Origin: an uncultured Desulfuromonadales bacterium
GTDB lineage: Bacteria; Desulfobacterota; Desulfuromonadia; Geobacterales; CAIOGM01
NCBI GenBank assembly: GCA_903929485.1
Contig: CAIYUY010000060.1
Location: 1-36,324 of the forward strand
Direction of reading: 5' to 3'
Length of the DNA stretch: 36,324 nucleotides
Shown here: piece by piece, positions 1 to 8,489 of the stretch
Layout: each line of letters begins with the position of its first letter
Numbering within the stretch: the first letter of the stretch is position 1
Program-made: the position numbers and the translations under genes
Notes under the pieces: generated by a model
Database searches by the model: none
Seen by the model: only the letters and a program-made list of their open reading frames with translations
Told to the model about the DNA's origin: nothing

Positions 1-294
1 AACGGTTGAGCGGCAATTGACAGTGCGGAGGATGCTTGAGGCATGCCCCCTTCTATACACGAATACTATCGATGTGTCCCGTTATTTCATTTTAAGGGAA
101 TGTGGGTAGGGACACCTACGGGGTTAACCGAATATTTACGTTGCGGAAATAGCGGAGAGGAGCAATTTGACGCAGCGAGCAGCGGATCAAGGGACAAAAT
201 ATCCCAAGTCAGGACAAAATGATACAAATTCAGGCATTAAAATCCCGTCGACCGTTGTTCAAGGTGAAGGATGGAATTACATTCCGAATCCTCG
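1..294. other. Stretch without a supported gene
   Basis: No start-to-stop reading frame with a recognisable product or a good ribosome binding site was found here. A 36-codon frame is open from base 2 to a stop near 108, which could be the tail of a gene entering from the left, but its sequence matches nothing I know. A second stop-free stretch at about 128-319 lacks an ATG. A small palindrome (GTAGG..CCTAC) sits near 103-118. The region is AT-richer than the rest and adjoins a decayed toxin gene, so it may be insertion or deletion debris; this is inference. Confidence 0.3.
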
Positions 295-537
295 TCATCC
301 GGAACGTGATGCAATTTGAGTATGTCCATGGCGCGGATCCGTCAGCTTGTTGTGAGACCCCTTTCGTGTATCCGGGTTGAACGATTTATTATCTTTTCTC
401 GACGGCGAGACTTGACCGACAAGCTGAAAACCGGGTATATTCGCGGCAAAAGGGGGGGCGACAATCTCCTGTTGAGCTTGGTTTCTGTCGGTGACAAAGG
501 AAATAAGTGCATTGGTGTCGATAATGTATTTTTTCAT
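295..537 (-). pseudogene. vapC: Truncated PIN-domain (VapC-type) toxin remnant
   Basis: The first ~30 residues begin MKKYIIDTNALISF, the standard start of a PIN-domain ribonuclease with the first catalytic Asp (D7) in place. After about residue 30 the PIN pattern vanishes and the frame runs through low-quality, polar sequence to a stop at 80 aa; VapC proteins are usually 120-150 aa with three further acidic active-site residues, none of which is seen. A run of seven G on the plus strand (about 451-457) lies near the break and could mark a frameshift, but I do not find the rest of the domain in the other minus frames, so a deletion is more likely. The start overlaps the antitoxin stop by 4 bp (ATGA), the usual coupled layout of VapBC. 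Almost certainly inactive as a nuclease. Confidence 0.65.
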
Positions 538-767
538 CGATACTTCCCGATTTGACTCTCCCGTGCTGCCGCGATATCGGAAGCAATATCTCCGGTACCG
601 GTTTTCACGCTGCCCCGATAGCGGCTGAAGTTGTCATGTACGGGAAGAACAAAAACTTTTCCTTTCTCGACGATCCACTCCAGCGCATCGTTAATGGAAA
701 TACCGAGTTGTTTCCGCACAGCTTTGGGAATGGTTGTTTGGTATTTTACCGTGACTGTTGAATTCAT
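534..767 (-). CDS. vapB: AbrB/MazE-type antitoxin, partner of the broken PIN toxin
   Basis: A 77-residue protein whose N-terminal half (STVTVKYQTTIPKAVRKQLG) is a typical swapped-hairpin AbrB/SpoVT DNA-binding domain, the DNA-binding fold of many VapB and MazE antitoxins. The C-terminal half would be the toxin-binding tail. A GGAGG lies 4 bp before the ATG. It is the first gene of a two-gene unit, overlapping the toxin remnant by 4 bp. In intact systems this protein neutralises the toxin and represses the operon; here only the repressor half appears intact, so it may survive as an orphan DNA-binding protein. Its promoter overlaps a perfect inverted repeat (784-815). Family assignment is firm; the VapB rather than MazE label rests on the PIN remnant. 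Confidence 0.8.
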   Translation of the reverse strand: MNSTVTVKYQTTIPKAVRKQLGISINDALEWIVEKGKVFVLPVHDNFSRYRGSVKTGTGDIASDIAAARESQIGKYR

Positions 768-783
768 GGGGCCTCCGGATAAT

Positions 784-827
784 ATTCCTTACGTTTTTAC
801 GATATTGTAAGGAATTATGGATGTCAA
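784..827 (-). promoter_or_regulatory. Antitoxin promoter with overlapping operator palindrome
   Basis: Reading leftwards, a -35 TTGACA (822-827) and a -10 TATCGT (799-804) are 17 bp apart. The -10 box lies inside a perfect inverted repeat with 9-bp arms, ATTCCTTAC (784-792) and GTAAGGAAT (807-815), 14 bp between arms. This placement fits autorepression by the AbrB-type antitoxin, which is usual for such operons. The binding itself is inferred. Confidence 0.6.
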
Positions 828-839
828 GCAATGACATCT

Positions 840-1158
840 GTACGACACGATCATGTTGATTCACACCCCAACTTACGTCTGAAACAAAACGGGCGATCCT
901 TGTGAACGTCCGGTCTTGTGCCCCCCCTCGCACTACCCCGCCTGCCGCCGTTCTCCCCTGTTCGCCCATGCTTTCTTCCGAAGGAGGGACAGGGTGAGGG
1001 GGGGACAGTTAAAAGAGCTCGGAGCTCTTAGAGAGCTCGGAGCTCTTTTTGCGTCAGATGCTTGTCTTTATACCACGTACAGCAGGATCGGGCGCCCAAG
1101 ACGTCAAAGAGACTAAGGTAAAAACCAGCGGCAGGTGACGATGGGGCTTGGCTATAAG
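840..1158. other. Intergenic region with terminator, no gene
   Basis: About 320 bp between the antitoxin promoter and the fliB stop codon. Apart from the repeated GAGCTC hairpin at 1011-1050 I see no gene with a credible start, no RNA gene and no clear promoter. It contains C-rich and G-rich runs around 917-1007. Confidence 0.4.
1011..1050 (-). terminator. Duplicated GAGCTC hairpin, probable fliB terminator
   Basis: AAAAGAGCTC at 1011-1020 pairs perfectly with GAGCTCTTTT at about 1040-1049. Inside, the GAGCTCGGAGCTCTT unit is present twice in tandem, so alternative shorter hairpins are possible. In the fliB direction the stem is followed by a T-rich end, as in an intrinsic terminator; it is nearly symmetrical, so it could work in both directions. 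Confidence 0.6.
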
Positions 1159-2367
1159 CTAATTTTTAAGGAGGATTGCAATGAATGGCATGCCATCCAT
1201 CCCTTGCCGACGAAATTTATCGAGAATTTCATCCAAAAAATCATCACAGTGCTCAATGGTTTTTGAGAAAGAAAACATGAATTTTATCAAGGATTTTTCG
1301 CTGATTCCCTTTTCGTCGGCGGCAAGACCGACAAGGAGTACCTTGATCAACGCGTACTGCAGGGCGAATTTAACATAATTATCGAAAACAGGGTTCCCGT
1401 CCGCAAGAGGGAAAACTCCCTTAAATGCAAGGTTTACAAAATAATTCTCAAAAACATGCTCATATGATTCCATCGCCGGCTGATAATACGTGACGTAGGC
1501 GCGCCGATAATTCCTTTCCAGTTCGGCGGGGTCAAGGGTTGCTGAAAAATGTATCCCACGCAGAAATGATTGAAAGCATTCATTATATGTTGGGGAGGTT
1601 GCGTCGATGGTGTTTCTAAGAAGAACAATTTCAGTCAGCAGTCGCGCCTGCAAGGAGATGTTCACGGGGATGTTCGCCAGCTCTGTCTTGATTTCCGGGG
1701 AGGAAATCATTTTCCCGTACTCCTCGACAACGCTCTGAACCGGATGTTCATTTCCCGAAATTTTCCGGCAGAACAGACCGAGCAGTATCAGCCGTTCCCA
1801 AATTTTGAAATTACGGTTTTGCAAAAGCGGAAAAATGAATTGCCGCAATAACCAAAGCTGTTCCACTGCATCGTCCAGCAGAGTGTACCTGATAATATCC
1901 CGATCAACAGAACCTTTGTCATCTTGATCAAACTCCATTGGGGCGGGATTCAGCAGCGCAATTCTGGCAACCTCGGGACATGATACGGATGCCGAGCGTT
2001 CAAATGTGTCTGCTATTTTGTTGGTGCTGCGAGGATAGGTTGCACAGACCAGGGGTAAAAATTCCGCCCCGAGGTCGCGATGAATACGGCATAGATTGGC
2101 GTCATCAAGTAAGGGACATGCTCCGTCCCGGTCAAGAATGATCCTGCCGGGAAAACCGTCGGATACCGGTGTGACCGGTTTCTCCATGCTTTTTTCCAAG
2201 AGGTCACTCAGTTCGGTTTTTTTCAGCTTACCATAGTTCTCCAAGGCTTTGACATCCACGGAGATTGCCCAACCTTTGCAGCAAGCCTCTTCACATCGGG
2301 AGCCAATACAGTGAAACGTTTCAAGATAGCGCGGCGCAAGTACGGACACACTCTTCCCGGATGACAT
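1159..2367 (-). CDS. fliB: FliB-like lysine N-methylase
   Basis: A 402-residue protein of the FliB family, whose founding member methylates lysines of flagellin in Salmonella. The N-terminal half has the family's cysteine set: C-x4-C-x3-CC-x-GW near residues 20-33, then CPLL, LCRIHRDLG and the C-x2-YPR motif near residues 84-112. These cysteines probably bind a metal or Fe-S cluster. The C-terminal half is helical with no known motif, and full length is normal for the family. The ATG at 2365-2367 is preceded by AGGGAGAA. No flagellin or flagellar gene is in the window, so the substrate is unknown. It is divergent from the sigma-54 regulator operon and has its own promoter (2421-2449). Confidence 0.85.
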   Translation of the reverse strand: MSSGKSVSVLAPRYLETFHCIGSRCEEACCKGWAISVDVKALENYGKLKKTELSDLLEKSMEKPVTPVSDGFPGRIILDRDGACPLLDDANLCRIHRDLGAEFLPLVCATYPRSTNKIADTFERSASVSCPEVARIALLNPAPMEFDQDDKGSVDRDIIRYTLLDDAVEQLWLLRQFIFPLLQNRNFKIWERLILLGLFCRKISGNEHPVQSVVEEYGKMISSPEIKTELANIPVNISLQARLLTEIVLLRNTIDATSPTYNECFQSFLRGIHFSATLDPAELERNYRRAYVTYYQPAMESYEHVFENYFVNLAFKGVFPLADGNPVFDNYVKFALQYALIKVLLVGLAADEKGISEKSLIKFMFSFSKTIEHCDDFLDEILDKFRRQGMDGMPFIAILLKN

Positions 2368-2420
2368 GCATTCTCCCTTAAAATCAGGACAGTTCCCGCT
2401 TGGCAGTCATCGACATGGTT

Positions 2421-2449
2421 ATTGTATCCGTTTGGTAAAACAGTTGCAA
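2421..2449 (-). promoter_or_regulatory. Sigma-70-type promoter for fliB
   Basis: Reading leftwards, -35 TTGCAA (2444-2449) and -10 TACAAT (2421-2426) with a 17-bp spacer. It lies about 55 bp upstream of the fliB start codon. Confidence 0.5.
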
Positions 2450-2544
2450 GGTAATGGTGACACGATTAAAATCACGGGTCGGCAAAACTCGCTTCCCATG
2501 ACAACCTCTTGGTTTCAAGCGCGCCCTTTTCGGCTACCTTTCTC

Positions 2545-2573
2545 TTGATTCCCATCGCCCCTCCCTGTATCAT
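2545..2573 (+). promoter_or_regulatory. Sigma-70-type promoter for the regulator-kinase operon
   Basis: -35 TTGATT (2545-2550) and -10 TATCAT (2568-2573), 17-bp spacer. The predicted start of transcription near 2580 gives a leader of about 55 nt before the ATG at 2635. It also argues against starting the protein at 2509, which would lie upstream of the transcript. Confidence 0.5.
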
Positions 2574-2634
2574 TTTGTCACGACCACTCAGCAACCATCA
2601 CGATCCCCTCTCGGCGCGAGGAGAAAGCACATTC

Positions 2635-4014
2635 ATGACAACCAGACGGATACTCATCTGCGATGATGAAGAGGAAATTCTACGCTATCTGTGCAAGCTT
2701 CTCGCCGGCCGGGGGTATGCCGTGGAAACCTTCACCAGAGGCGCCCACCTTCTCCAGAGAGTAAGAACGGGAGAGAACGGAGAAGCCGACCTGCTCCTTC
2801 AAGATGTCAGGATGCCGGAAATGGACGGCATTGCCGTGCTGAAAGAGGTCAGACAACTCCGACCGGAGCTGCCGGTGATCATCATGACCGCCTTCGGCGC
2901 CATCGATGACGCCGTGGGCGCCATCCGGTTGGGGGCCTATGATTATCTTACCAAGCCGTTCCCCAAGGAGAAGATCCTTGGTGTCCTGGCAAACCTCCTG
3001 GAACGAAACCAGCTTCTGGAGGAGAACCGGGCGTTGCGGGGAGAGTTGGGACGCGGCCCGACCCCCTCCTCCGTCATATTCCGGAGCGCCCGGTTCCGGG
3101 AGCTCTACGATCTGACGATTCAGGTGGCGGACAGCGACGCCAATATCCTTATCACCGGCGAATCGGGGACCGGCAAGGAACTCATCGCCGCGGCCATCCA
3201 TGAAAACAGCCCCCGGCGAAAACGTCCGCTCCTCTCCCTCAACTGCGCGGCCCTCACCGACACCCTGCTGGAGAGCCAGCTTTTCGGATATCTACGGGGC
3301 GCCTTCACCGGCGCAGTCGCCACCCGAAAGGGGCTTTTGGAGGAGGCTGATGGCGGCACCCTCTTTCTGGATGAGGTGGGAGACATGAGCCCCACCCTCC
3401 AGGCCAAACTCCTCCGGGTGATCCAGAGCCGAGAGTTCCTCCCCGTGGGGGGGACCCGTTCCTGCCGCGTGGATATCAGGTTCGTGGCCGCCACCAATAA
3501 GGAACTGGAAACGGAGATTCGCCAGGGTCGGTTCCGGGAAGATCTTTACTATCGGCTCAATGTAATCTCGCTGCCGCTCCCCCCTCTTCGGGAACGAAGA
3601 GAGGACGTTGCCCCACTGGCTCACCATTTTTTAGGCCGGTTTGCCCGTCGGATGAACCGGGGGATCACCGGAATCAGCCGGAAGGCCCTGGCCGCCCTGG
3701 AGGCCCACTCGTGGCCCGGTAACGTGCGGGAACTGGAGAATGTCATGGAACGGGCGGTGATCCTCACCCGGGGGAACGAGATCCAGTCGGAGGTGCTTCC
3801 CCTGAAGCTGACAACCTGTCAACGGTCGCTGGTCACGGACGGTGAGGATCTCTCCCTGGAGTCGGTGGAGAGGGATCATATTCGGCGCGTGCTGCTCCTG
3901 ACCGATTTCCACAAGTCCGGAAGCGCCGAAATCCTCGGCATCTCCCGTAAGACCCTGGACAGAAAGATCGCCGAGTACGGTATTCGCTCAGTAAAGAGTA
4001 ATCCTTTGTTGTAA
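2635..4014 (+). CDS. NtrC-family sigma-54 dependent response regulator
   Basis: A 459-residue three-domain transcription activator. Receiver domain, residues ~5-120: acidic pair DD at 10-11, phosphoacceptor D57 in LLLQDVRMPEMDG, K107 in YLTKPF. AAA+ domain, ~145-385: Walker A GESGTGKE (175-182), GAFTGA loop that contacts sigma-54 (222-227), Walker B GGTLFLDE, and GNVRELENVMERA near its end. A Fis-type helix-turn-helix closes the protein (GSAEILGISRKTLDRKI). All key residues are present, so it should be active. I start at ATG 2635, after GAGGAG, because the receiver begins at once; the open frame extends to 2509 but that part has no domain. The cognate kinase follows directly. Targets are unknown; the sigma-54 promoter at 11513-11528 is a candidate within the window. 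Confidence 0.93.
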   Translation: MTTRRILICDDEEEILRYLCKLLAGRGYAVETFTRGAHLLQRVRTGENGEADLLLQDVRMPEMDGIAVLKEVRQLRPELPVIIMTAFGAIDDAVGAIRLGAYDYLTKPFPKEKILGVLANLLERNQLLEENRALRGELGRGPTPSSVIFRSARFRELYDLTIQVADSDANILITGESGTGKELIAAAIHENSPRRKRPLLSLNCAALTDTLLESQLFGYLRGAFTGAVATRKGLLEEADGGTLFLDEVGDMSPTLQAKLLRVIQSREFLPVGGTRSCRVDIRFVAATNKELETEIRQGRFREDLYYRLNVISLPLPPLRERREDVAPLAHHFLGRFARRMNRGITGISRKALAALEAHSWPGNVRELENVMERAVILTRGNEIQSEVLPLKLTTCQRSLVTDGEDLSLESVERDHIRRVLLLTDFHKSGSAEILGISRKTLDRKIAEYGIRSVKSNPLL

Positions 4015-4051
4015 TTTGCCACGCGCCCAGAGCCCCGAGCCGGTACCACCC

Positions 4052-6061
4052 ATGCCACGTCGCTTCCCCATCAAAGCCAAGCTTGCCTTGGCCACCCTGA
4101 TCCCGATGTTCGTCGCCATTGCCTCCTGCTGGCTGGTGGGGGTCTTCATTCTTAACAGCCGGGTAGCCACCGAGGCCCAGGGAAAGGTACGCAACAACCT
4201 GAACGCGGCCCACGAGAGCTACCGGCACGAACTGGAGACCCTCCGAAATCTGGTTCGCTTCACTGCCGCGGCCCCCTCCACGATACGGGCCGTGGAGAAC
4301 GGGGACCGGGAGGCCCTGGCCGCCATCCTTCCTCCGCTCCTGAGGGGGGAACGTCTTGACATCTTCACCGCGGTGGACGCCGGAGGCGCGGTCATCTTCC
4401 GGGGAGGGAATCCTCCGGTATACGCCGATAGCCAGCTAAAAAACCCCTTCGTGGCCCGGGCGCTTGCCGGAGAACTCCTTGCCGGCGCCGACGTGGTCCC
4501 CCTCCGGCGGCTGACGGCTGAAGGAAAAGAATTGGCCCGCCGGAGCGTCATTACACGCTTGCCGACCCCCCACGCCCGCCCCGCCAGGGAAGAACCGGAC
4601 TCCTCCGGCATGGTGATGATGGCGGCCGCGCCCATACGCGATACCGCCGGAAACGTAGTGGGAGCGCTCTATGCCGGTGTGCTCCTCAACAACAACAATC
4701 TTCTGGTGGACCGAATACAGGAAATACTCTTCGGCAACGACGGGGAGAACGCGTCGGGAAGATCGACGATCTTTCTCGGTGATCTCCGGATCGCCACCAA
4801 CGTGAAACTCCCCGACGGCAAACGGGCCATCGGCACCCGGATGTCGGAAGAGGTCTACGCCCAGGTTCTCCTGCGCCGGGAAAAGTGGTTCGGCCGAGCC
4901 TTCGTGGTTAACGACTGGTTTTTTTCCGCCTACGAGCCGATCCTCTCCCTTACCGGTATCCCCATCGGCGCCCTCTATGTGGGAATACCGGAGCGCCCCT
5001 ATACCGTCGGCAAGCTGAGGATGGGTTTCCTCTACAGTGGAGTGCTCCTCATCGGGACTCTTCTTGGACTGGCGGTATCACATCTTCTCAGCGCCCGGCT
5101 GGCTGCACCCATTGGCGAACTGGAGCGACTGGCGCGCCGGGTTGCAGCGGGAGAACGAGGGTTACGGATTGAAGTTCCCTCACGGGATGAAATCGGGGAT
5201 CTGGCAATGGAGTTCTCCGCCATGACCAAGGCGCTGACCCGACAGGAGGAGGAGATCCGGGATCTCAACCGTGAGCTGGAACAGAAGGTACGGGAACGAA
5301 CAGTTGAGCTGGAGGAGCAGGGGAGACAGCTCCTCGTCACCCGCGAGGAGCTGTTTCGAGTGGAAAAACTTGCCGCCGTGGGAGAGCTCGCCGCGGGGGT
5401 CGCTCATGAAATCAACAATCCACTGGCCATCATCCGGGGAAATGCGGAACTGCTGGAGATGGAGCTTCCCCTGGACTCCCCCAGCCGCGAAGAGGTGGCG
5501 ATCATCAACCGCCAGGTGGGAAGAGTGGAGCGGATCGTCTCCGGACTCCTCCACTTTGCCCGACGCAAGGAGCGTCAGCTTGACCGGGTGGACCTTCACC
5601 AGATCCTTAACGATGTTCAGGGGAGCATCGGTCATCAGGTTTCTCTTGACGGGATCACCCTGGAGAAGGAGTACGACCTCGCCCTTCCCGGGTTGGATGC
5701 CGACGGCGACCAGCTCCGCCAGCTCTTTGCCAATCTCATGGCCAACGCCGCGCAAGCCATGCCGGACGGCGGCACCCTCACCCTGACGACCCGGTTCACC
5801 CCGACCACGGAGAGCTGCACCGTCACCATCGCCGACACCGGCAACGGCATCGCCCCGGACCACCTCTCCAGGATCTTCAACCCCTTCTTCACAACTAAAG
5901 GGAGCGGAACCGGTCTCGGTCTCTCCATCTCCTACGGTATCGTCCGGGAGCATGGGGGGAGTATCACGGCCACGAACAACCCCGGAGATGGAGCGCTCTT
6001 CACCGTCACTCTCCCGTGCAAAATGAGTACTCCTCCGGACTCCCTCGCCCTCCTCGATTAA
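4052..6061 (+). CDS. Cache-HAMP sensor histidine kinase
   Basis: A 669-residue membrane kinase, partner of the preceding response regulator. TM helix at ~9-33; extracytoplasmic double-Cache-like sensor ~40-320 (with GNVVGALYAGV and GIPIGALYVGIP, the two characteristic Cache strand ends); second TM helix ~324-346; HAMP ~347-400; coiled coil; HisKA with phosphoaccepting H452 in AAGVAHEINNPL; HATPase_c with GNGIAPDHLSRIFNPFFTTK and GTGLGLS. The ligand is probably a small molecule outside the membrane. An in-frame TTG start at 4016, 1 bp after the regulator stop, is possible, but the ATG at 4052 fits the membrane anchor better. Neither has a strong Shine-Dalgarno, which suggests translational coupling to the gene before it. 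Confidence 0.9.
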   Translation: MPRRFPIKAKLALATLIPMFVAIASCWLVGVFILNSRVATEAQGKVRNNLNAAHESYRHELETLRNLVRFTAAAPSTIRAVENGDREALAAILPPLLRGERLDIFTAVDAGGAVIFRGGNPPVYADSQLKNPFVARALAGELLAGADVVPLRRLTAEGKELARRSVITRLPTPHARPAREEPDSSGMVMMAAAPIRDTAGNVVGALYAGVLLNNNNLLVDRIQEILFGNDGENASGRSTIFLGDLRIATNVKLPDGKRAIGTRMSEEVYAQVLLRREKWFGRAFVVNDWFFSAYEPILSLTGIPIGALYVGIPERPYTVGKLRMGFLYSGVLLIGTLLGLAVSHLLSARLAAPIGELERLARRVAAGERGLRIEVPSRDEIGDLAMEFSAMTKALTRQEEEIRDLNRELEQKVRERTVELEEQGRQLLVTREELFRVEKLAAVGELAAGVAHEINNPLAIIRGNAELLEMELPLDSPSREEVAIINRQVGRVERIVSGLLHFARRKERQLDRVDLHQILNDVQGSIGHQVSLDGITLEKEYDLALPGLDADGDQLRQLFANLMANAAQAMPDGGTLTLTTRFTPTTESCTVTIADTGNGIAPDHLSRIFNPFFTTKGSGTGLGLSISYGIVREHGGSITATNNPGDGALFTVTLPCKMSTPPDSLALLD

Positions 6062-6104
6062 GCACTTATTACCATTGTTTCATAAAAATATTTCAATAAA
6101 TTAA

Positions 6105-6134
6105 TTGACCTGCTCCCGGGGAAGATGATATGTT
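6105..6134 (+). promoter_or_regulatory. Possible promoter of the propeller gene
   Basis: TTGACC (6105-6110) and TATGTT (6129-6134), 18-bp spacer, in the short AT-rich gap after the kinase gene. It would give a leader of about 55 nt. A moderate match only. Confidence 0.35.
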
Positions 6135-6196
6135 CCCGTCAGACGTTACTTGCCTGCAAGAAATACCAAACCATTCACAACAAAGGAGAAAAGACC

Positions 6197-8221
6197 ATGA
6201 GTACTATTACGCAATTGGCAACCGGCTTGGCGGGCGCGATCGGCTCCGATTTTCGCCGTTCCCGTGGGCAACTCATCTTCGTGGAATATGGGGGGAAACT
6301 CTCCTGCCTCAATCTGTTTCGCACCGCCACCGTCATCAGCTCGGGAGCCACCGTTTTAAAAGGAACCTGGACATTCGACCTGGAAACAGGGGTACAGGGG
6401 GGAATCGGACCGGGATTCGATATCTGGTGGGAACAGATGACCGATGTGGCGCGACAGATGATGCCGCAAAACAGCGCACGCCTTCTCAACCTGGGCAACG
6501 TGGATTTCAATTCTCTCACCGCCGATGGCCTGCAAAAACTCACCTACCAGGCCACCCCCATACCCGGCAATAACGACCTGACGAACAAACTGATTCCCGG
6601 AGACGTGTTCGCGGTTAAAACCGCCCAAGGCAATTATGCAAAGGTGAGGGTCTTGACCTACGGGTACAATCTCGGCATCCAATGGGTCACCTACAAGCTC
6701 AATCCGGCAGTCACGGTGCTGGGAACCGGTTACCAGCAACCCGAGGATGTCCGGTTAAGCATGGACGATATTCACGCCTATCTCACCGAACGGAGCGGAG
6801 AGCTGCTTCGGGTGGATCTGAACAACGCCAATCGTCCGGCCGCCACCGTAATCGCCTCCGGAATGGTCGCGCCCCAGCAGCTTTTTCTGGATGAACCGCA
6901 CCACGCGGCCTATCTGGTGGAGTACGCCCCCGTGGGACATCTCTGGCGGATCGATCTGACCAGCGGCGTCAAAACTCCCCTGGTTTCAAACCTGGAAAAC
7001 GCGGTGGGGCTGGTGCTCAGCAGTGACTTACAGTATGCCTACGTCTCCGAACAGAGCGCCGGGGCGGACAAGGGACGCGTCAGCCGCATTCAACTGAGTA
7101 ACGGCTCCCGCACTAAACTAGCCACCGGCCTGGTCAATCCCTTCTTCCTCGCTTGGGAGAATTCGACCCAGACATCCCTCCTCGTTCCCGAACGTGACCC
7201 TGCCAACCGTATCACCCGTATCAGCCTCACCGGCGCGCCGGCGCAGTGCATTGCCGCCACGGTTTCAGTCAGACCCTCCAGCGTCGCCATCCTGAATCAG
7301 GGGGACATCCTGATTTGCAGCGATCAGAGTATCGACGAGCTGGTGTACGCCGCCATCCAACCGGGGGGACCGCTGCTCATGGGTATCGGTTTCGTCCCCT
7401 ACGACAAAATAGCGCCCGCCACAGGCCTGGCAACCACGGATCCGGATTATTTTTACCACGTGCTCAATGCCCCTTTCGGCGGTTCGCTCCCGCTGATGGT
7501 CAACCATCAGCGAGCCTTCAACGACAGCGCCCGTTTTTACCGGATCAAGGTTGACGGTGTCGTCACGAGCAACTCCCCCTGGAGTGACTACAAATGGGAC
7601 GGCCTGCATTATTTCCTCAACACCACAACGCCGGTGGCCATGGGGGGGCAACCCGGATATTACCCGGTGCATCCCCCCAGCGAACTGTTTCTCTGGATGA
7701 ATCCGTCGCTGGGTGGCTTTGTGGATTCCACCTCCCTCGGTAACGGCTTGCACACGATCGTGCTGGAGTTCATCAACGCCGCCGCTGTTCTCGTTGAAAC
7801 CAGCATACCGCTGACCATTCTGGTCAACAACCAGCTCTGCGTGGCGGGGATCAATCTCCCCACGATCAACAGTGTGGGGGCGGAACCGCTCTGCGGCGTA
7901 CTGAAATACAACCCGGCTACCATGGCCGGCGACAAGGTCAGCATGACCTATTGCGCCGGCCAACCGGGCGATTTCGCCACGTACTGGTTCCAATTGGTGA
8001 AGGGGGTTAACGGGATCACTCTTCCCCCACCCACCAGCGGTCCGATCACCGCGCCGCTGGTGCAGTTGGTCAGTTCCGACACGGTGGCCAAGCTCCTGGG
8101 ACCATGCTCCGTCGCCGGTTTTGCGGAAAGCATTTATGTAGCCGCCACGATTCAGAACGGCTGGGGAAGGCAAAGCCAGTATGACGCATCCGCCACCATC
8201 GCCTTTGTCCTCTCTCCCTAG
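6197..8221 (+). CDS. Large beta-propeller (NHL/YVTN-like) protein of unknown function
   Basis: A 674-residue protein. The ATG at 6197 follows AAAGGAGAA at good spacing. Residues ~200-430 contain repeated units of the type GxLxRVDLxxGxxxxLATGLxxPxxLxxxxxxxxxxVxE, typical of six- or seven-bladed propellers; the N-terminus (TQLATGLAGAIGSDF followed by GQLIFVEYGGKLSCL) is itself a propeller-blade signature. The C-terminal ~250 residues hold no known motif and may be beta-sandwich. There is no signal peptide, TM segment or lipobox, so secretion, if any, would need another route. It lies 135 bp after the sensor kinase with its own likely promoter. No function can be assigned. Confidence 0.75.
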   Translation: MSTITQLATGLAGAIGSDFRRSRGQLIFVEYGGKLSCLNLFRTATVISSGATVLKGTWTFDLETGVQGGIGPGFDIWWEQMTDVARQMMPQNSARLLNLGNVDFNSLTADGLQKLTYQATPIPGNNDLTNKLIPGDVFAVKTAQGNYAKVRVLTYGYNLGIQWVTYKLNPAVTVLGTGYQQPEDVRLSMDDIHAYLTERSGELLRVDLNNANRPAATVIASGMVAPQQLFLDEPHHAAYLVEYAPVGHLWRIDLTSGVKTPLVSNLENAVGLVLSSDLQYAYVSEQSAGADKGRVSRIQLSNGSRTKLATGLVNPFFLAWENSTQTSLLVPERDPANRITRISLTGAPAQCIAATVSVRPSSVAILNQGDILICSDQSIDELVYAAIQPGGPLLMGIGFVPYDKIAPATGLATTDPDYFYHVLNAPFGGSLPLMVNHQRAFNDSARFYRIKVDGVVTSNSPWSDYKWDGLHYFLNTTTPVAMGGQPGYYPVHPPSELFLWMNPSLGGFVDSTSLGNGLHTIVLEFINAAAVLVETSIPLTILVNNQLCVAGINLPTINSVGAEPLCGVLKYNPATMAGDKVSMTYCAGQPGDFATYWFQLVKGVNGITLPPPTSGPITAPLVQLVSSDTVAKLLGPCSVAGFAESIYVAATIQNGWGRQSQYDASATIAFVLSP

Positions 8222-8270
8222 AGCGAAACGACAAAGAAAGTTCCACAAGAGAAGGTAAAAAAACCAACAT

Positions 8271-8319
8271 GGCAACGCCACCGACGGGTCGTTATGAGAC
8301 CGCTAAGGGTGGCGTTGCC
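8271..8319. repeat. Perfect 12-bp inverted repeat
   Basis: GGCAACGCCACC (8271-8282) and GGTGGCGTTGCC (8308-8319), 25 bp between arms. No T-run follows on the plus strand, so it is not a standard intrinsic terminator, though it sits 50 bp after the propeller stop codon. It may be a structured transcript end or a mobile-element trace. Confidence 0.5.
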
Positions 8320-8432
8320 TTGCCCGGCGGAAAAAACCCCGGGAAGAAGCAGCTGGCGTCTGTTTTTCGCCCGTCAATATACCGTCGCAAAATAACCTCA
8401 AAAGTCAATCCAATGGCGATGACACGAAACAA

Positions 8433-8489
8433 TTGAGAGAGTCCGGCATCGATCTCATACAGTTCATGGGCCACTCACCACTTCAATAG
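8433..8489 (+). pseudogene. Relic of a tyrosine recombinase C-terminus
   Basis: Eighteen codons from TTG to TAG read LRESGIDLIQFMGHSPLQ, closely resembling the conserved LLESGxDLRxIQxLLGHSSL stretch near the end of tyrosine integrases. The catalytic Tyr region and everything upstream are missing. Short, so chance similarity is possible; the surrounding lack of genes supports decayed mobile DNA. Confidence 0.4.

Noticed and set aside
7265-8281. A 338-codon minus-strand frame
   Set aside because: It is antisense to the propeller gene and has no motif; the plus-strand gene has a strong Shine-Dalgarno and repeat structure.
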